Origin: Paramicrosporidium saccamoebae
Taxonomy: Eukaryota > Rozellomycota
NCBI GenBank assembly: GCA_002794465.1
Contig: MTSL01000097.1
Span: 1 to 51,930 of the forward strand
Length of the DNA: 51,930 nt
Direction: 5' to 3'
Part shown: positions 47,961-51,930 of the stretch, one piece after another
Position numbering within the stretch: position 1 is the stretch's first letter
Layout of the letters: each line of letters starts with the position of its first letter
Notes under the pieces: model-generated
Database searches by the model: none
Told to the model about the DNA's origin: nothing
The model's input: only the letters and a program-made list of their open reading frames with translations
Program-made: the position numbers and the translations under genes

Positions 47961-48142
47961 GGCTATCTGAGTATCTGAGTATCTGAGTATCCGAGTATTT
48001 GAGAATGGTGGGATCTGCATCCTTGGGATTAGCAGTGAACGAGTTCTCTTCCCAAATGGCCTTGCCCGCCTAGATCAGTCTGTGACATCTTCTCCACTAC
48101 GCGATAAATCTCATACGGCCCAATGACTGCGTCTTTATTAGA
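47961..48142 (+). repeat. Dispersed repeat, long type, copy G
   Basis: It shares GGGATTAGCAGTGAACGAG, CTTGCCCGCCT, AGTCTGTGACATC and CCACTACGCGATAA with copies E and F. It ends CGTCTTTATTAG, which reads AATAAAGACG on the derlin strand and could supply its poly(A) signal. Confidence 0.65.
47964..48003. repeat. 8-bp tandem repeat TATCTGAG x5
   Basis: Five units of TATCTGAG (the last two with one or two changes) directly precede the repeat copy G core. Confidence 0.85.
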
Positions 48143-48150
48143 AACCTCGG

Positions 48151-49063
48151 TTAACCTTCATGTTCCTGTATAATGTCACTATCAGAACTACTATCAGCTT
48201 GCTCTCGGGGAGTAGTGGGCGTAGGACCCACGCCTGCTGCATCTTCTTCAACCTGGCCTTCATTCTCGTCGTGATCGGGTATAATGATTTCTTCTCTGGG
48301 ATTCAGCAATGTCGACAGGAAATTCGGAGTCTTCAAAGGTCTGTCTCCATACAGAATCGGATAAATATCGGCCATGTAATAGTATGCATGTCCTGCACCA
48401 ATCCCAATGAGATCTGCTACGGGCAGTTGGCCGCTTAGCAGTAATGAGAAGCCAAGTAGTACCCATGGCATGAAGGGCGCGTTAAAATTGAACACACCCA
48501 AAAAGTTCATCATGATGGCCGGATTGCGACGCGCCCACACATAAACAATCATAAAGGTGAGGGCTGTGCTGAGAAATGTAGCCTTCATCATTGGACCGAT
48601 GCACTGTAGAGGATTAAATGAGCCGATGGAGTGGTACGAGCATAATAGTGGCGCCAAAGAGGAGCATCACGAGAAAATCGGCCGGCTTCTTGTGGAATGA
48701 CTCTTCCTCGAGGACTCGACAATATCTCATCCTATGCGGTCAGCATGAGACACAGTCGGTACAGGAAGAACATGTGGAATAAAAAGCCAAAGTTGAGGGG
48801 CCCAAAATATAGGAATGGGGTAATCAGCCTCCACCACTAGCGCCCATAAGGCTCAGAGGATTTTTCGTACCTGGTTCTTCAAAAAGACAAGTCTGTAGTT
48901 GAAATAAAGCTGCAGCGGCCCGACATATTCTAATTGCTACACATCAATCCCGTAGGCGCCTCCTTACGCAAAGGATGGCCGTGACGGTTATGGCTGTAAA
49001 GTATGAGCGCGTTATTAGGGGCAGTTCAAAGTACCAGGCCAATACAGAACCACCAGCATCCAT
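48151..49063 (-). CDS. DER1: Derlin (ERAD membrane protein)
   Basis: Five exons, 48968-49063, 48871-48936, 48763-48836, 48638-48731 and 48151-48603, with introns of 31, 34, 31 and 34 nt; 260 residues. The spliced protein has the derlin order: [54 protein letters not shown] (YCRxLE family motif), then [10 protein letters not shown] and two more hydrophobic helices, [12 protein letters not shown] and the [12 protein letters not shown] signature. It retro-translocates misfolded ER proteins. The acidic tail includes [13 protein letters not shown]. The start ATG is 21 bp from the divergent TyrRS start. Confidence 0.92.
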
Positions 49064-49084
49064 GTCTGGCCACCCCGACACTCT

Positions 49085-50430
49085 ATGGGAATACTTGAGC
49101 GATTGACGTCGCGTTCGCTGATGGCCAATATTACCCGGTATCATTACATTATAGCGTAATGTGTAGATGCGGGCTGCCGCCCAAAGGGAGTGCCTTCTAC
49201 ATTGGCTTTGACCCAACAGCTCCCAGTCTCCATGTGGGCAATTTGATGGGCATCATTGTGGCTACTCACCTGAGACGTGCAGGATACACGCCTATCATGC
49301 TTGTATTAAGGAAATTGTGACTAGATAGCTAGGTGGGAGGTGCGACTGGGAGGGTGGGTGATCCTTCGTTTCGGGAAAATGCAAAGCACCGGCTGGATGA
49401 TTCTGTGCTGCATCATAATACGGAACGCATCAAGAGCCAAATATCTCTGCTCATGAAGAATGGAGCCGAACAAGCTGACATGCATGGGCGTGTGGAGGAG
49501 ATGCCTAAAGTGGAAGTGGTGGACAATTTCGAGTGGCAGCGCGACATTCGATTACTCGACTTCCTGGACAATGTAGGCGTGCAGATGCGTCTCTCTTCCA
49601 TGCTGAGCAGGGAGGGCGTACAAAAACGTCTTGCTTCGCCCGCTGGAATGAGCTTCACCGAATTCACCTACCAGCTATTGCAAGGCTATGATTTCTACCA
49701 TCTCTATCGCACTCGGAATTGCGCCATGCAAATTGGCGGATCTGATCAGTGGGGGAACATCCTGTCTGGTGTAGAGATGGTGGGAAAGTTGTCTGACGGG
49801 GAAGTGACGGGGATGACCTTTCCACTATTGACAGTGGCTAATGGAGAAAAAATGGGAAAGAGTGCAGGAAATGCAGTGTGGTTAGATGGTCGCATGACCT
49901 CGCCTTTTGACTTGTATCAGTACTTTGTGAGACTTGCTGATACGGACGCCCAAAGACTACTTCCTATGATGACATTTATTAGTGATGATAATGTAAGTGC
50001 GCTAAATGAACAAAAGCCTGAACAAAGGCCATTGCAAAAGGCATTGGCTGAAGAAGTCACTGCATTTGTCCATGGACAAGCTGCGGTCAAGGACGCCATC
50101 CGCGCCACCAGACTCTTATTTGATTGTTATGAAGACGTGTTCATCAATCCTACAGATCGAGAGTTGCTCTCCCGAACTCTGCGAGAATCCCAGCGGCATC
50201 TGGTAATGTCTTCGCAGGACCTGAGTGTACTTTCCATTCTGGGGGTACTCCGTCGACTCATGCCAGACTCTTCCAATAATTCGCTAAGATCGCTTGCTAG
50301 TTCCGGTGGTATTTACATTAACGGCCAACGTGTTGGTAATTTACACTCTGCCGCTTCACCCCTCATGGACAAATCATGCTTTGTCCGACTTGGAAGACAT
50401 ACTCATTTTCTAATAGAGACTACTATGTAA
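49085..50430 (+). CDS. MSY1: Mitochondrial tyrosyl-tRNA synthetase
   Basis: Exons 49085-49137, 49167-49302 and 49333-50430, with introns of 29 and 30 nt; 428 residues. Class I bacterial-type TyrRS: IGFDPTAPSLHVGNL (HIGH-type motif HVGN), GGATGRVGDPS, QIGGSDQWGNI, and the KMSKS-type GEKMGKSAGNAVW. The C-terminal S4 domain has GGIYINGQRVGN. It charges mitochondrial tRNA-Tyr. The N-terminus is short, with a weak targeting sequence (MGILERLTSRSLM), and the frame upstream of the ATG soon hits a stop. Confidence 0.93.
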
Positions 50431-50441
50431 AAATTTACAGT

Positions 50442-50784
50442 TTATTTCTTCTTGGCCTTTAACTTTAGTTTCTTTGAGGGCGGTATATAATACGGCATGA
50501 TTCCCATTCTACAAATCATCGGGCAGTGTACTTTGCGTACCGATACTTGCTGACCCAACGGAGGATCATTTTTCGGTGCTTGCATTGGATGCCTGCCTTT
50601 TCCATTGCCGCACTGTCCATGGTGAACAGCGACTCCCATGTGGGGAATTTTGTCACATAGGCCTCACACCCGCGACGGATGGTCCCCAAAAACGCCGATA
50701 CATCCTTAATCCTTCCCACTAATATTATACCGGCAAAGTCGGCTGAGTACCAGGCGCTACACTAAATGTCCGCAAGAAGAACAT
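50442..50784 (-). CDS. Mitochondrial ribosomal protein mS41 (FYV4/IGR motif)
   Basis: Exons 50751-50784, 50541-50718 and 50442-50508, with two 32-nt introns; 92 residues. MFFLRTFSVAP is the presequence. DVSAFLGTIRRGCEAYVTKF, SWESLF-type TWESLFTMDS and KHRKMILRWVSKYR form the IGR/SAM-like domain of mS41. A basic tail (KKLKLKAKKK) follows the second intron. The stop TAA overlaps AAATAAAC. An alternative 26-nt first intron would also keep a plausible start (PDVSAF junction), but it is shorter than any other here, so I prefer the 32-nt version. Confidence 0.85.
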
Positions 50785-50856
50785 TACGAAAATTGTATTA
50801 ATTATAACATGCGCCATGCATTATGTATTATGCACCATGTACTGTGAATTCTTAAT

Positions 50857-51492
50857 CTACTGTTTACACTCCATCTTGGCCAGCGTCTCCGAGCCGGCAA
50901 TCTTAAATCCGAATATCCGCGGTGTATACGTCTGGCTGGAGGGGGTGGGCCTCAGATGGGCATAAGTCTGGAAGAAGAGATGCGGAAAGGTGGTGCCGAA
51001 AAAGGCTCCGTCGATAGTGCTATGTGCACTGGATTTAGGGTTGTAGACATCCTGGCAGTGGCAGCAATAGAGTTTGACTGTTCCGTTGCGAGGTACATCT
51101 GAAAGCCCTACGGGGAGCAGCAGCTGGCTGTTGCAGAGAACGCGAGGACAGGTCCCGAATTCGCCCGAGATATACTTTCGCTTCATTTTGTGGAGTCCGT
51201 TGGGGCAGATTATGAAGCGCGCATGAATCAGTCCGTACAATAGTCGCGCAGAAGTGTCCACTTGCGGCGGGATATCCTCGTCATCGTCCGACTTGTAGTC
51301 ATCGGCCAAAAGGTCGTAAGCTTGTTGCGCGTTCGGAACGTCATGTCCAAGGCCTGTCAGGTTGAACCGGTCTAAAACAAAGTCCGAGTCCACTTCGCAG
51401 TAATATTCGTTGCCTTTGAGGCCACAGAACCACTGGATCCAGGAGTTTCCGCCGTCGTCCTCACTGCTGCTGCCCTCCACGTAGGTTGTCAT
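50857..51492 (-). CDS. CKB1: Casein kinase II regulatory (beta) subunit
   Basis: 211 residues from ATG 51490-51492. An acidic autophosphorylation patch (EGSSSEDDG) is followed by SWIQWFCGLKGNEYYCEVD, FNLTGLGHDVP, an acidic loop, LLYGLIHARFI and the zinc finger CPRVLCNSQ...LYCCHCQDVY (C-x5-C, C-x2-C), then FFGTTFPHLFF. All match CK2-beta. It assembles and steers the CK2 holoenzyme. A longer open frame upstream of this ATG is not needed. The start lies 18 bp from the divergent next gene, the closest pair in the window. Confidence 0.96.
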   Translation of the reverse strand: MTTYVEGSSSEDDGGNSWIQWFCGLKGNEYYCEVDSDFVLDRFNLTGLGHDVPNAQQAYDLLADDYKSDDDEDIPPQVDTSARLLYGLIHARFIICPNGLHKMKRKYISGEFGTCPRVLCNSQLLLPVGLSDVPRNGTVKLYCCHCQDVYNPKSSAHSTIDGAFFGTTFPHLFFQTYAHLRPTPSSQTYTPRIFGFKIAGSETLAKMECKQ

Positions 51493-51510
51493 GAGTAGGA
51501 TGGCCGGGGT

Positions 51511-51930
51511 ATGAGAGGATTCGCAACGAAGGAGCTTGGGGCCGCTCTGAAGGCATTTCAAATTGCAATACATCCAGACAAGTTTGCTACTAATGCACTA
51601 GCGTCTAAGTGTAACGGAGAGACGTTTAAGCTAGTGACCAGTATGACTATGGGATTATGCGAGGCCCTGGATAGGCGGACTAGCGAGGACTTGCAGTTCC
51701 CTCTATCTCCGACCAGCATATGTTTCTACCTGTCAGACCTGTCACAACAAAAGCACACTTTATCATTCTCGCCTGAAGATCCATTTGACAGGGACCAACT
51801 CTACATTTCTTGGCAAGAATCGGCCTTGTCATTATTTCATCTCTTTTCAAAGGCAAAAGTGTCTTCTGATAGTCGCCTCATGCAATTCCTTCTGGATTCT
51901 TGCATGACTACTAGTACATCGGACTCGGGT
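51511..51930 (+). CDS. TCAIM/DUF4460-like protein, N-terminus (runs off right edge)
   Basis: An open frame from ATG 51511 to the window end, 140 codons, with no stop. The start MRGFATKELGAALKAFQIAIHPDKF has the J-domain-like ALKxFxxAVHPDxF motif of the DUF4460 domain in TCAIM (mitochondrial T-cell activation inhibitor) and related proteins. A mitochondrial location is inferred from the family. The protein is cut by the window edge. Confidence 0.6.
   Translation, partial: MRGFATKELGAALKAFQIAIHPDKFATNALASKCNGETFKLVTSMTMGLCEALDRRTSEDLQFPLSPTSICFYLSDLSQQKHTLSFSPEDPFDRDQLYISWQESALSLFHLFSKAKVSSDSRLMQFLLDSCMTTSTSDSG

Larger units (their letters stand above)
47809..48150. other. Gap with repeat copy G, no gene
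   Basis: Between the RMD5 start and the derlin stop. It holds an 8-bp tandem repeat and repeat copy G; no other feature is seen. Confidence 0.5.

Noticed and set aside
9822-48142. CRISPR-like array from the dispersed repeats
   Set aside because: Copies are kilobases apart, degenerate and without regular spacers; the genome is clearly eukaryotic.
50719-50744. 26-nt alternative first intron of mS41
   Set aside because: It gives a plausible protein but would be shorter than all other introns; the 32-nt GTACTC intron (50719-50750) fits the local pattern.

Overview
This is 51.9 kb of a very compact eukaryotic nuclear genome. The gene set is fungal-like: fungal aspartate-semialdehyde dehydrogenase, DBP9, MVP1, ECM4 and GID2 homologues, tRNA genes, and TATA- and AATAAA-type signals. 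I count 44 protein-coding genes (two cut by the window edges) plus one doubtful micro-ORF, two tRNA genes and an RNase P RNA gene. Twenty genes carry 41 introns. Forty of these are only 29-38 nt long, and every spliced model closes in frame. Genes for mitochondrial ribosomal proteins, mitochondrial TyrRS, MTG2, OMA1, COQ1 and mitochondrial fatty-acid synthesis show a working mitochondrion. PEX3 shows peroxisomes. Roughly one gene per 1.2 kb, tiny introns, a moderate-looking GC content and many predicted secreted or GPI-anchored proteins suggest a reduced early-diverging fungus, for example of the Cryptomycota/Rozellomycota (Paramicrosporidium-like) grade. That placement is inference and needs a phylogeny.

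Layout. 0-8 kb: the start of a secreted-protein gene running off the left edge, a P2-type cation ATPase, THOC5, 14-3-3, a polyprenyl-diphosphate synthase and an unrecognised three-exon gene. 8-18 kb: DBP9, a GATA-factor gene, uS9m, the sorting nexin MVP1, a small secreted protein, an unrecognised gene, a SLX8/RNF4-like RING protein, an ECM4-type glutathione transferase and mitochondrial beta-ketoacyl synthase. 18-24 kb: a secreted 453-aa orphan and three tandem paralogous GPI-anchored surface-protein genes, separated by copies of a dispersed repeat. 23-31 kb: an AGC kinase, LTA4H-type aminopeptidase, AMSH deubiquitinase, a dibasic-rich secreted protein, RRP8, tRNA-Ser, a C-type-lectin-like secreted protein and tRNA-Glu. 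31-40 kb: UBTD, HOM2, a RAD51AP1-like protein, S-adenosylhomocysteinase, a bacterial-style GH15 enzyme, eL36, RNase P RNA, a Rieske protein and a putative WF-motif DNA-binding protein. 40-52 kb: PEX3, CSA/ERCC8, a Rab20/24-like GTPase, MTG2, OMA1, the GID E3 subunit RMD5, derlin, mitochondrial TyrRS, mS41, CK2-beta and the start of a TCAIM-like gene.

How it works together. Most genes are housekeeping genes packed with minimal spacing. Several divergent pairs have start codons 18-31 bp apart, several genes have a stop codon inside the poly(A) hexamer, and one kinase ATG directly abuts its neighbour's hexamer. HOM2 (methionine/threonine branch) and SAHH lie near each other but there is no operon logic. 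The accessory part is 14-31 kb, where predicted secreted and surface proteins and most copies of a dispersed non-coding repeat concentrate. The items most worth following are the GPI-anchored family, the repeat, the intron constraints and the overlapping transcription signals. I see no selfish element with coding capacity, no CRISPR and no virus.
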